Shown here one piece after another: positions 33,561 to 41,591 of a stretch of DNA of 56,854 nt (the stretch's first letter is position 1; each line of letters begins with the position of its first letter). The DNA comes from Cytophagales bacterium (GTDB taxonomy: Bacteria; Bacteroidota; Bacteroidia; Cytophagales; Spirosomataceae): NCBI GenBank assembly GCA_013298215.1, contig JAAFKE010000021.1, forward strand, positions 1-56,854. Direction: 5' to 3'. A program made the position numbers and the translations under genes. Under the pieces are notes generated by a model. It made no database searches and was not told the DNA's origin. It saw only the letters and a list, made by a program, of their open reading frames with translations.

Positions 33561-34521
33561 GCCACGCATCGACCTCCAAGAGTTAAGCCAAACCGTGGCG
33601 GCCATCAAAGGCGAAATCGAGAAAATTGTCATCGGCCAGCCCCAAATGATAGAGCTGCTGCTAACGGCTATTTTGGCCGATGGCCACGTGCTGATTGAGG
33701 GTGCGCCTGGCGTTGCCAAAACGCTCACCGCCAAGCTGTTGGCCAAAACGATTGACGTTGATTTTAGCCGGATCCAGTTCACACCCGATCTCATGCCCTC
33801 GGATGTGCTGGGAACGTCGGTTTTCAACCCTAAAAATGCTGCGTTTGAATTTAAGCGCGGCCCTATTTTCTCGAACATCGTTCTGGTAGATGAAATCAAC
33901 CGGTCGCCAGCCAAAACCCAAGCCGCTTTGTTTGAGGTCATGGAAGAGCGCCAGGTCACGATCGACGGCACAACCTACGCCATGCCGCCACCGTTTGTGG
34001 TTTTGGCCACCCAAAACCCCATCGAACACGAAGGCACTTACCGGCTTCCCGAGGCGCAGTTAGACCGTTTTTTGTTTAAAATAGTAGTTCAGCATCCGTC
34101 TGCGAGCGAAGAAGTTGAGATTTTGCGCGGCCACCACCTGCGGCAAAGTCTGAGCGCAGCCATCGAGTCGGTACGGGCGGTGCTTTCGGCGGCGCAGCTT
34201 TCTGTTTTGCGCCAAAGGGCCAGGTTGGTCCACATCGAAGACAACCTGATGGACTACATTGCCCAAATTGTGGTTCAGACCCGCAACAACAAAGCCCTGT
34301 TTTTGGGGGCGTCGCCCCGGGCTTCGGTGGCTATCCTCAACGCCAGCAAGGCTTTAGCGGCCATCCGAGGCCGCGATTTTGTGGTGCCCGAAGACATTCA
34401 AGAGCTGGCCGCCCCCGTCATGCGCCACCGCATTGTACTAACCCCCGAACGCGAAATGGAGGGCGCAACCCCCGACGACGTGGTGGCGCAGATACTTCAA
34501 AAAATCGACGTGCCAAGGTAA
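33550..34521 (+). CDS. MoxR-family AAA+ ATPase
   Basis: A 323-residue cytosolic MoxR ATPase. Walker A is [13 protein letters not shown], Walker B is [23 protein letters not shown]-like (read in pieces as VLVDEINR and [11 protein letters not shown]), and sensor [23 protein letters not shown] is intact in two consecutive pieces. MoxR proteins act as chaperones for metal-cofactor or surface-protein complexes, usually with DUF58 and von Willebrand-A partners. Here no DUF58 or VWA gene follows; the next gene is a mutarotase 31 bp on. The start overlaps the DUF4350 gene. Confidence 0.93.
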   Translation: MEFEPRIDLQELSQTVAAIKGEIEKIVIGQPQMIELLLTAILADGHVLIEGAPGVAKTLTAKLLAKTIDVDFSRIQFTPDLMPSDVLGTSVFNPKNAAFEFKRGPIFSNIVLVDEINRSPAKTQAALFEVMEERQVTIDGTTYAMPPPFVVLATQNPIEHEGTYRLPEAQLDRFLFKIVVQHPSASEEVEILRGHHLRQSLSAAIESVRAVLSAAQLSVLRQRARLVHIEDNLMDYIAQIVVQTRNNKALFLGASPRASVAILNASKALAAIRGRDFVVPEDIQELAAPVMRHRIVLTPEREMEGATPDDVVAQILQKIDVPR

Positions 34522-34552
34522 TTTTTGTCTATCCAATCTAAAACTCACCACC

Positions 34553-34885
34553 ATGCGCCACTGCCTTGCTATTGACCTTAAAAATGACCCAGCCCTCATT
34601 GCCCAATACGAGCAGTACCACCAGCAGGTATGGCCCGAAGTGTTGCAAAGCCTAACCGACTGCGGTATAACGGATATGGAGATTTACCGCGTCGAAAACC
34701 GTTTGTTTATGGTCATAGAAACCACCGCCGACTTTAGCTTCGAGCGCAAAAACCAAATGGACACCCAAAACCCAAAGGTGCAACAATGGGAAACCCTCAT
34801 GCTAAATTACCAACAGCGTATGCCCACCGCCAAAGCAGACGAAAGGTGGCTACTGGCCGAGCGGGTTTTTAAATTTGAGGGGTAG
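34553..34885 (+). CDS. L-rhamnose mutarotase family protein
   Basis: A 110-residue single-domain protein of the RhaM family, which interconverts the alpha and beta anomers of L-rhamnose or a related sugar. The length matches. The catalytic-type His is in YEQYHQQVWPEV, and the MEIYRVENRLFMVIE strand pair and the ending DERWLLAERVFKFE are characteristic. No rhamnose isomerase or kinase lies nearby, so the true substrate is uncertain. It follows MoxR by 31 bp and may be read with it. Confidence 0.88.
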   Translation: MRHCLAIDLKNDPALIAQYEQYHQQVWPEVLQSLTDCGITDMEIYRVENRLFMVIETTADFSFERKNQMDTQNPKVQQWETLMLNYQQRMPTAKADERWLLAERVFKFEG

Positions 34886-34918
34886 CTGGCACCAAAAAAG
34901 GGTAATCGGCATAAAAAA

Positions 34919-34949
34919 TTTGTGAATACCAACGAAATATTTATATTTG
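34919..34949 (+). promoter_or_regulatory. Bacteroidota-type promoter of the lipoprotein gene
   Basis: TTTG (34919-34922), a 19-base spacer and TATATTTG (34942-34949) form a textbook TTTG-N19-TAnnTTTG promoter. It lies 30 bp ahead of the ATG at 34980. Confidence 0.75.
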
Positions 34950-34979
34950 CAACATTGTTGCACGTATAAATATCCAACT

Positions 34980-35537
34980 ATGAAAACAGCGTTTTTTAAA
35001 TCTCTCATTTTTGTGGCAGTAGCGGGAATCTCGATGACGGCCTGTACAACTGAAGCCCCCGCCGCCGAAGACGAAAACGAGCTCGTCACAACCGTGCGCC
35101 TCAAATTTGCGCAGGGTACGACCATACAAACGTTTGAATTTAAAGACATTGACGGCGACGGTGGCGCAGCCCCCACTAAGTTCGACCGCATTATGCTCAA
35201 ACCAAACAGCACCTACACGCTGACCGTCGAACTGTTGGACGAAACAAAAACGCCCGCTGAAAACAAAACAGAAGAGATAAAAAAGGAACAAGACGAGCAT
35301 TTGTTTGTATTCTCGCCCGCGCCTGCTTCTTTGCTGTCGTACACCTACGACGACAAAGACTCGAAGGGCTTTAATGTGGGACTTACTGGCACGGCCAAAA
35401 CCACGGTGGCAGGCGCGGGTACGCTCCGGGTGCAACTTCGCCACCAGCCGCCAATTGGGGGCGTGGCCGCCAAAAATGGAACCGCTGGCCCGGGTAGCGA
35501 CGACGTGAACCTGAGTTTTAACCTAACCGTTCAGTAA
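34980..35537 (+). CDS. Secreted lipoprotein, function unknown
   Basis: A 185-residue lipoprotein with the lipobox SMTAC; Cys22 would be acylated. The mature protein is rich in beta strands (TTVRLKFAQGTTIQTFEF, TYTLTVELLDE, AGTLRVQLRHQ) and acidic residues, and ends in a typical Bacteroidota motif NLSFNLTV. Similar lipoproteins in the phylum often sit beside TonB-dependent receptors, but none is here. The ATG at 34980 gives the lipobox; an upstream in-frame ATG (34947) falls inside the promoter. Followed by a terminator. Confidence 0.75.
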   Translation: MKTAFFKSLIFVAVAGISMTACTTEAPAAEDENELVTTVRLKFAQGTTIQTFEFKDIDGDGGAAPTKFDRIMLKPNSTYTLTVELLDETKTPAENKTEEIKKEQDEHLFVFSPAPASLLSYTYDDKDSKGFNVGLTGTAKTTVAGAGTLRVQLRHQPPIGGVAAKNGTAGPGSDDVNLSFNLTVQ

Positions 35538-35567
35538 TCTCATCAAACTACTCTTCCGTAAATAGTA

Positions 35568-35605
35568 CAAAAGAGCCATCGAAAACACATTCGGTGGCTC
35601 TTTTG
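35568..35605 (+). terminator. Rho-independent-like terminator after the lipoprotein gene
   Basis: The stem CAAAAGAGCCA (35568-35578) pairs with TGGCTCTTTTG (35595-35605). It extends inward by four more pairs (TCGA with TTCGG, one wobble), with a loop of about eight bases. It lies 30 bp past the stop codon. Confidence 0.8.
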
Positions 35606-35667
35606 CGTGTACGCCAGCGGTAAAAGGGGTGTTTTGGGCGCATCTCTGAAAAAAAATAAGAACCCCG

Positions 35668-35695
35668 TGCAACCTTAACGCCGCGCTTTTGCATC
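35668..35695 (+). promoter_or_regulatory. Candidate ECF-type promoter of the sigma-factor operon
   Basis: TGCAACC (35668-35674), a 16-base spacer and GCATC (35691-35695) precede the sigma gene by 25 bp. This differs from the housekeeping TTTG/TAnnTTTG pattern. It resembles -35/-10 pairs with an AAC core that ECF sigma factors recognise, suggesting that the sigma factor transcribes its own operon. The assignment is by pattern only. Confidence 0.4.
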
Positions 35696-35720
35696 TTGTA
35701 GTCAGAACAGCCTAAACTAC

Positions 35721-36326
35721 ATGATTAAGATTCTACCTCTATTCAATAGCGAAGAAAACTTGGTAAAGGCGCTGAAACGAGCCGAACCAAAGGCGCAGCG
35801 GCAGCTCTACGACAAGTACGCAGCACGGATGCTGGCCGTGTGCCGCCGCTACGTGATGGACGACATGGAGGCCGAGGATGTGATGATTGGGGGGTTTATG
35901 AAAGTATTTGAAAAAATGGAACAGTTTAAGAGTGAGGGTAGTTTTGAAGGTTGGGTGCGGCGCATTATGGTAAATGAAGCACTAATGGCCGTGCGAAAAA
36001 ACAAAGGAAAAGAAACCGATTACGACACCAACGAGATGGAGCAACTGCCCGATTGCCAGTGGGCCGACCAAAACTTGGAGGCCAACGACCTGATGAAAAT
36101 AATAGAAACGCTGCCCGCTGGCTACCAGACTATTTTTAATCTGTACGCCATCGAGGGCTACTCGCACGCCGAGATTGCGCAGACACTTGGCATTACGGAG
36201 AGCACCTCAAAGTCGCAACTCCACCGCGCCAGGGGGTGGTTGCAAGAAAAAATTACGTTGATCGAAAAAAACACGCGCCGACGTTTTGGCACTGACAGTA
36301 CTATTAATTTTGCCACAGGATTATGA
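35721..36326 (+). CDS. ECF-type RNA polymerase sigma factor
   Basis: A 201-residue sigma-70 family protein with only regions 2 and 4. Region 2 shows LYDKYAARMLAVCRRYV and VFEKMEQFKSEGSFEGWVRR-type sequence, and region 4 the helix-turn-helix GYSHAEIAQTLGITESTSKS preceding QLHRARGWL. The stop overlaps the next gene in an ATGA, as sigma and cognate membrane regulator genes often do. A promoter-like pair that it may recognise itself lies just upstream. Confidence 0.92.
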   Translation: MIKILPLFNSEENLVKALKRAEPKAQRQLYDKYAARMLAVCRRYVMDDMEAEDVMIGGFMKVFEKMEQFKSEGSFEGWVRRIMVNEALMAVRKNKGKETDYDTNEMEQLPDCQWADQNLEANDLMKIIETLPAGYQTIFNLYAIEGYSHAEIAQTLGITESTSKSQLHRARGWLQEKITLIEKNTRRRFGTDSTINFATGL

Positions 36327-37159
36327 GCATTGAAAAACACCCCATAGACGACCTTTTTGCCCGCAAGCTGGGCAAGAACAGAATCGAGCCATCGGAGGAG
36401 GCTTGGGCAAAACTCCAAAGCCGCCTGCAACCCCAAAAAAGCGAGACGCGCGTAGTGCTGTTGCCAGTGTGGCGCGTTTGGGCAGTGGCGGCGGGCGTTA
36501 GCGTTGTTCTAATGGCTGGCTGGTTGGTTTTTAGCCCCCAAAATACGGTTTCAAATAACCAAAAAATCGCTGCTTCGGTCAATAAAAAGCAGCAACAAAC
36601 CCAGGCCGCTGCCCAGCAAGGTGTTGCCCAACAAACTTTGGCGCAAAACGTTGCCCGGCAAAACGTTGCCCGGCAAAACCAACCAATTGCGCGCACTTTT
36701 GAAAGCAACCGAGAACAACAAAGCCACGAAATAGCCGCGCCAGCAAATACCCAAAAACACCACGCTGCGGCCAGCCATGCAAACCTTGCCGAAAATACGG
36801 GTCAAACAGCGCACGAAAACCCCAAATACGTGGCCGAAGCCCCCAAAGTTAGAACCGAAAAAACGGGGGAGGTTACGGTTATTCTCAATATTGATGACCG
36901 CGAAACTGCCACAATGGCAGATGTAGGTGAGCCAAAACCAGCCGAAATCGACGAGGCCACACCCGCCACTCAGCCCGTTGTGGTTATTAAAAAACGCACA
37001 AAACTCATGCGCTTTTTGGCCAAAGTGCGCGATATGGGCAGTGACCAAGCCGACGAAAATACCCTAATGGCCCGCGTAAACCCCAAAACGAACGACCTTG
37101 AATCTAAAATAGAAGACCTTAAACAATTTAACTTTAACCGCAAACAGTCAAACAATTAA
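36323..37159 (+). CDS. Single-span membrane protein, possible anti-sigma factor
   Basis: A 278-residue protein with a short cytosolic N-terminus (about 48 residues, PIDDLFARKLG...EEAWAKLQSRL), one membrane helix (about 53-73) and a long Gln/Ala/Asn-rich periplasmic part. Position and topology fit an anti-sigma factor, but no zinc-binding or FecR-type motif is seen, so this is inferred. A 15-bp tandem repeat (36644-36658 and 36659-36673) encodes the repeated NVARQ unit, so this region may vary in length. It overlaps the sigma gene by 4 bp and precedes the barrel gene by 5 bp. Confidence 0.65.
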   Translation: MSIEKHPIDDLFARKLGKNRIEPSEEAWAKLQSRLQPQKSETRVVLLPVWRVWAVAAGVSVVLMAGWLVFSPQNTVSNNQKIAASVNKKQQQTQAAAQQGVAQQTLAQNVARQNVARQNQPIARTFESNREQQSHEIAAPANTQKHHAAASHANLAENTGQTAHENPKYVAEAPKVRTEKTGEVTVILNIDDRETATMADVGEPKPAEIDEATPATQPVVVIKKRTKLMRFLAKVRDMGSDQADENTLMARVNPKTNDLESKIEDLKQFNFNRKQSNN

Positions 37160-37164
37160 CAGCC

Positions 37165-38346
37165 ATGAAAACATTAATCATTACATCAGCCTTGTTTTTA
37201 TTTACCTTATTTTCACTCCGCGCCGCCGACCTCGACTCCGTTATTGTGCAGTTTGGCAACGGAGCGCGCATGGTGATTCATGCCAAAGACAAAAAAGCAT
37301 TGGAAGCGATCAGAAAATACGACTTGAACCAAATATTTCGGGACACTCAGACCAGATTTAGCACCATGTTTGCCAAAGACACCACCATTATTTTGAACGA
37401 ACAGCTCGGACAAAAGTACCTCCGCGACACCCTCCTGGTAATAACCAAAGACGCTGGTCGGGTAGAAATCAGAATGAAAGAGCCTAATCAGCAAAGCAGT
37501 TACTCCCAAAAATCGGGTACGAGCGCTGGCACTGACGTTCAGTTCAAAAACGGCGGAATTTACGTAAAAGATGGCCAAGACCGGGTGTACGTTGGCACGC
37601 AGGGAGTGCACGTAGAAGACAGCAAAGACGAGGTGCACATCGGAAGCGGAAACCCGCTCGACTCTGCCGACAACGATAACCGAAAAAGCAAAAAAAGTTA
37701 CAAGCAGTACTTTGGCGGCGAGTCGCGCAAGGGTTTTAATCTGTGCTTTGGCCTCAATGCTTTTACCAACGACCGCACAACCGCAAACTACCGCACCACC
37801 GACTACGACCTCCGCACGCTCGGCTCGCGCTTTGTGAGTTTGGGGTGGGTGCGGTCGGCCAACGTGACGAAGGGCAAAAACTCGCGGTTGGCGGTGGACT
37901 TCGGAATTGATTTTTCTTGGTACAATTTCATGTTCGAGGGCAACAACGTGGCCAAGATGAACGAAGCTGCCCAGCGCGTGGAGTTCCCCGTTTTTCAGCG
38001 CGACAACACGCCCGTTGATCTGTCGAAGTCGAAACTCACTGCTTCGTTCGTCAATTTTTCGATCATGCCCGTTGTGTATTTTAGCAACTCAGCTGTTTCG
38101 TACATCGGTGTGGGCGCCTACGGGGGCTACCGCTTAGACAGCTACACCAAAACCAAAGAAGCCTCGGGCGGCAGCAAAGACCACGCCTCAGCGGGCTTCT
38201 ACCTCAATAATTTTCGCTACGGGGCTTCGTTCGAGGTGGGCCTGCGGAAGTTTCCCGACTTTTTTGTGAACTACGACCTCAACCAAGTGTTCAGAACCAA
38301 CAGCGGGCCGCAGGTCAATGCCATTAGTTTCGGGATCAGGCTCTAA
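37165..38346 (+). CDS. Outer-membrane beta-barrel protein of the sigma operon
   Basis: A 393-residue exported protein. The signal peptide ends near residue 20 (LFSLRAA). The first half is periplasmic-like, with short repeated strands (GGIYVKDGQDRVYVGTQGVH and following). The second half (about 185-393) shows barrel strands of the PorT-like family (FVSLGWVRSAN, FSIMPVVYFSNSAVSYIGVGAYGGYRL) and ends in an amphipathic strand, NAISFGIRL. It is the third gene of the ECF operon, so it may be the output or sensor of that pathway. A bidirectional terminator follows. Confidence 0.75.
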   Translation: MKTLIITSALFLFTLFSLRAADLDSVIVQFGNGARMVIHAKDKKALEAIRKYDLNQIFRDTQTRFSTMFAKDTTIILNEQLGQKYLRDTLLVITKDAGRVEIRMKEPNQQSSYSQKSGTSAGTDVQFKNGGIYVKDGQDRVYVGTQGVHVEDSKDEVHIGSGNPLDSADNDNRKSKKSYKQYFGGESRKGFNLCFGLNAFTNDRTTANYRTTDYDLRTLGSRFVSLGWVRSANVTKGKNSRLAVDFGIDFSWYNFMFEGNNVAKMNEAAQRVEFPVFQRDNTPVDLSKSKLTASFVNFSIMPVVYFSNSAVSYIGVGAYGGYRLDSYTKTKEASGGSKDHASAGFYLNNFRYGASFEVGLRKFPDFFVNYDLNQVFRTNSGPQVNAISFGIRL

Positions 38347-38379
38347 GGCCAGCGTCCGAACTCCAAGTTTTTTTCCAAC

Positions 38380-38418
38380 AAAAAAACGCGTTGTACCATT
38401 TGTACAACGCGTTTTTTT
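38380..38418. terminator. Bidirectional terminator between the barrel and cytochrome genes
   Basis: A perfect 17-bp stem, AAAAAAACGCGTTGTAC (38380-38396) with GTACAACGCGTTTTTTT (38402-38418), with a 5-base loop. It serves both convergent genes. Confidence 0.92.
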
Positions 38419-38443
38419 TAGCTTTTGATTATTGAGCTCAATC

Positions 38444-38776
38444 CTATTTTTTTGCCAATGAATTGATCCACTTGGCTATTTTTAGTGCCTCGGCTTTGGG
38501 CACGTTTGGCATGGCAGCCATGGGTGGGTAGCCAGCCCAGTTTTCGGGTTTGGGCTTGTAGATGAGTTCCACTATTTTTTCGGCGGTATACTTCTTCTTG
38601 GCAACCTCAACGTAGGCTGGGCCAATGAGCCTGGTTTCTACTTTGTGGCATACCAGGCAGGTATGTTTGCTCAAAAGTGCATCAATAGCCGCTGGGGGCT
38701 TGAGTTGTGCATTGGCGGCGGAGGCAAAAAAAACCAATATCAGGGCTTGAAACAAAAATTGTGTGCGCTTTTTCAT
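38444..38776 (-). CDS. Class I cytochrome c, periplasmic
   Basis: A 110-residue exported monohaem cytochrome. The signal peptide ends at ANA (about residue 23). The haem-attachment motif CLVCH is near residue 40, and a distal Met ligand candidate lies in PMAAMPNVP (about 88-95). The C-terminal helix AEALKIAKWINSL is typical of the small c551/c552-like group. It probably carries electrons in the periplasm; no oxidase or dehydrogenase gene is adjacent. Confidence 0.9.
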   Translation of the reverse strand: MKKRTQFLFQALILVFFASAANAQLKPPAAIDALLSKHTCLVCHKVETRLIGPAYVEVAKKKYTAEKIVELIYKPKPENWAGYPPMAAMPNVPKAEALKIAKWINSLAKK

Positions 38777-38846
38777 GGAAGTTTATTTGTAGTAAATCAC
38801 AGTGTAAAGAAAGAATATATAGATTTCTAACGCCACTTGGCCAAAA

Positions 38847-39491
38847 TTATTTTGAGGCCAGTTTAGGTTTCACAAACTGCCAAAGCACTGGTAATATAGA
38901 CAGGCCGATAATGCCAAAAATAACGAGCTCGAAGTTTTTCTTTACCACATCGAGATTGCCAAAAAAATATCCCAACATTGTGAGCGACGGCACCCAGAGC
39001 AGCGCCCCCACCACGCAAAACGTAATGTACTTGCCGTAGGTCATGCTTCCTGCACCCGCCACAAAAGGCGCAATGGTCCGCACAATTGGAATAAAACGCG
39101 CCATGATGACGGTTTTGCCGCCGTGTTTGGCATAAAACTCCTCGGTCTGTAGTAGATATTCGCGTTTAAAGAAAAGTATCCGTTCGTGTTTTTTGATGCG
39201 TTCACCCAGAAACTTGCCCACGAAGTAGTTCAAATTGTCGCCCAAAAGCGCGGCCAATATCAATAGCGGAATAACATACCACACGTTGAGCGCACCCGTA
39301 GACGCAGCCAGAGCACCAGTAGCAAAAAGCAGCGAGTCGCCAGGTAGCAGCGGCATGACCACCAGACCAGTTTCAGTAAAAATAATCAAGAACAAGATTA
39401 GGTACGTCAGCGTGCCATAATCGGTTATGATTTGGGCGAGGTACTTGTCTAAATGCAAAAAAAAGTCAATTACTTGGGCGATGACGTCCAT
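38847..39491 (-). CDS. DedA-family (VTT domain) membrane protein
   Basis: A 214-residue polytopic membrane protein of the DedA/SNARE-associated family, whose members are linked to lipid-carrier flipping and envelope homeostasis. The signature region TETGLVVMPLLPGDSLLF and RFIPIVRTIAPFVAGAGSM, with the membrane-embedded Arg/Pro/Gly pattern, are intact. The start lies inside the phosphosulfolactate synthase gene (22-bp overlap), so the two are translationally linked. Confidence 0.92.
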   Translation of the reverse strand: MDVIAQVIDFFLHLDKYLAQIITDYGTLTYLILFLIIFTETGLVVMPLLPGDSLLFATGALAASTGALNVWYVIPLLILAALLGDNLNYFVGKFLGERIKKHERILFFKREYLLQTEEFYAKHGGKTVIMARFIPIVRTIAPFVAGAGSMTYGKYITFCVVGALLWVPSLTMLGYFFGNLDVVKKNFELVIFGIIGLSILPVLWQFVKPKLASK

Positions 39492-40264
39492 TTATTTTTA
39501 GTTTTTTGGTTAAGAAAATGGCTGAAGGTATCACCGCGAAGTCCCAAACGGATTGTTTCGAGCGGGATAATTTCGTTGGGGGCAATGTTGCCCAAATTTA
39601 CGTTGGCTCCCACTAATTTCACAAACCAAACCTGCTGCGATTTTTGCGGAGCCTCCCAAATAATGCTGTCGGTGGGCACTTGGGTCATAATTTCTTCGAC
39701 CAGCCCCTGCCGAACTTCGCCACTCGACCTGAAAAGCCCCACGTTGCCCGCCTCGCGTGCCTCGCCGATTACCTTCCAAGCACCCGCTTCAAGTTCCATT
39801 TTCATGAGGTTTATCCACTTGTATGGGGCAATAACCTTGTTTTCGTCCTTAGAACCAACCTCCGACAGCACCGTGACTTGTTGCGCCAACGTGCGGATGT
39901 ACCCACATTTTACGTCCTGGGGCATTTCGATCGACCCGTCTGAGACCTCGGCAAATTTGAGGTCGTATTGGTCTAACAGTCTGCGGTAATCGTCGAACTG
40001 ATTTCTGACCACAAAGGCTTCGAAGAGCGTGCCTCCCAGATACGTCGGGATGCCGGCGTTGCGGTAAACGGCTAACTTTTCTTTTAAGTTGGGCGTAACA
40101 AACGACGTGGCCCAGCCCAGTTTCACGATGTCGATGTGCGGCGAAGACACCGACAACATATCTTCTACTTCGCGGATGCTCAGACCTTTGTCCATCACCA
40201 TGGTGAGGCCGTGGTGGCGTGGTTTGGTGGCGCGATCGGGAACTTGATTTAATTTAAAATTCAT
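39470..40264 (-). CDS. Phosphosulfolactate synthase (ComA-like)
   Basis: A 264-residue TIM-barrel protein of the ComA family, which adds sulfite to phosphoenolpyruvate to give phosphosulfolactate. In methanogens this leads to coenzyme M; in bacteria it can lead to sulfolactate. Family motifs are PRHHGLTMVMDKGLS, HIDIVKLGWATS, GGTLFEAF, EVSDGSIEM and VNLGNIAPNEIIPLE. No other coenzyme M genes are here. Sulfolactate or sulfonolipid-related chemistry, known in this phylum, is a possible role but is inferred. It overlaps dedA by 22 bp. Confidence 0.9.
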   Translation of the reverse strand: MNFKLNQVPDRATKPRHHGLTMVMDKGLSIREVEDMLSVSSPHIDIVKLGWATSFVTPNLKEKLAVYRNAGIPTYLGGTLFEAFVVRNQFDDYRRLLDQYDLKFAEVSDGSIEMPQDVKCGYIRTLAQQVTVLSEVGSKDENKVIAPYKWINLMKMELEAGAWKVIGEAREAGNVGLFRSSGEVRQGLVEEIMTQVPTDSIIWEAPQKSQQVWFVKLVGANVNLGNIAPNEIIPLETIRLGLRGDTFSHFLNQKTKNKWTSSPK

Positions 40265-40380
40265 GCTATTCGATTGATTTGCAAGATAGTTGAGGTAGAT
40301 CAGGACTACTTAAATTGACACAAAATTACGAATTTTAGCGGCTAAATCCCAAAAAAATCCAAAAATTGCTAATATCGCCG

Positions 40381-40388
40381 TACTTTCG
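40381..40388 (+). promoter_or_regulatory. Candidate -7 box of the RNase D gene
   Basis: TACTTTCG differs from TAnnTTTG by one base. It overlaps an in-frame GTG at 40388, which argues that translation starts at the next GTG, 40412, rather than inside the promoter. No clean -33 element is identified. Confidence 0.35.
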
Positions 40389-40411
40389 TGTTCAACTTTA
40401 AAATAGCTGGT

Positions 40412-41590
40412 GTGAAAGTAAGAAATTTCGAGATCGAATACATAAAAACAGATACTGCGCTAACTGACTGCGTGGCGCACTTAGAAACCCAGGAGGAAAT
40501 TGCCTTCGACCTCGAGTTTGACAAAAACCTGTTTCGATACGGCTTTAATTTGTGTCTGATTCAGATATGCAGCCAAACGCGCTGTTTTGTGGTCGATCCC
40601 ATGGCCCTGACGAACGCCCAATTGAAACCACTTTTTGCGGTGTTCGAGAACCCCCAAATTTTGAAAGTGATTCATAGCGGCAGCGAAGACCTGCGTCTGC
40701 TCCAAACGCTGGGATGCCATTTACGGGGTTTGTTCGACACCGAGACGGCCCTCAAACTGCTCAACTACGAGCGCACTTCACTGGGTAGTTTGATTTTGGC
40801 CAAATTCGAGATCGAAATTAGCAAATCGCTCCAAACCAGCAACTGGGGCGTGCGGCCCCTGTCCGAAAAACAGATTATTTATTCGGCACACGACGTGGTT
40901 TTTTTGCTCGAACTACGCGCAATCTTAACCCGCGAGTTGGCCGATGCCCAAAAAATTGACTGGTTTTGGCAAGAAGTTCAGCACTTTGAGAGCCTGGTGT
41001 TTGTGGTGGTGCCCGTCACCGATTTCTTGACCGCCGCCGACCGCAAAGAATTTTCGGAATACCACCAGTTTGTGCTCAACGGTTTGCTGACATTCAGAGA
41101 AAAAAACGCCGAGAAGGCGGCCAAACCAGCCTACCAGGTTATTGCCAACGATTTGGTGCGTAAAATTATAGGCGATCCGACCATTTTAGACAATTGGCTC
41201 AAAGAACGCGGCATTTATCACGCCTTCAAAACATCGGTATTTCAAGAAAAAATGCAAGATGTGTACGCTGACCTCTGCACTGAGGCCGACAACCAGCAAC
41301 TCTCCAAAACCGACTCGGGGCGAACAAAACTAACCGACGCACAACACCGCGAGAACACCCGCCGCCGACACGAAACGGAGACATTTAAAGAACAGATTTT
41401 TAAGCCCATTCAAGCGCAGGTAGCCACGCGCTTCAACGAACTCACTGCCCGCCAAGTACTTACCAATACGCTTGTATCAGATATTGCATCTGGCAAAACC
41501 AAAATATCGGAAATACCACTCCGCTACAAAAGAGAAATACTGGTGCAGGCCGCCGCCGAGTTGGGCATTAATCTGGCGCGTTTTGAGTGA
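40412..41590 (+). CDS. rnd: Ribonuclease D
   Basis: A 392-residue 3'-5' exoribonuclease of the DEDD family acting in tRNA and stable RNA maturation. Metal-binding residues are visible in AFDLEFD (Exo I), HSGSEDLRLL (Exo II) and YSAHDVVFLLELR (Exo III). The C-terminal half carries an HRDC-like helical region. The start GTG at 40412 is preferred; a GTG at 40388 lies inside the putative promoter. The stop is 1 bp from the end of the convergent DUF5686 gene, so the transcripts may overlap. Confidence 0.9.
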   Translation: MKVRNFEIEYIKTDTALTDCVAHLETQEEIAFDLEFDKNLFRYGFNLCLIQICSQTRCFVVDPMALTNAQLKPLFAVFENPQILKVIHSGSEDLRLLQTLGCHLRGLFDTETALKLLNYERTSLGSLILAKFEIEISKSLQTSNWGVRPLSEKQIIYSAHDVVFLLELRAILTRELADAQKIDWFWQEVQHFESLVFVVVPVTDFLTAADRKEFSEYHQFVLNGLLTFREKNAEKAAKPAYQVIANDLVRKIIGDPTILDNWLKERGIYHAFKTSVFQEKMQDVYADLCTEADNQQLSKTDSGRTKLTDAQHRENTRRRHETETFKEQIFKPIQAQVATRFNELTARQVLTNTLVSDIASGKTKISEIPLRYKREILVQAAAELGINLARFE

Positions 41591-41591
41591 T

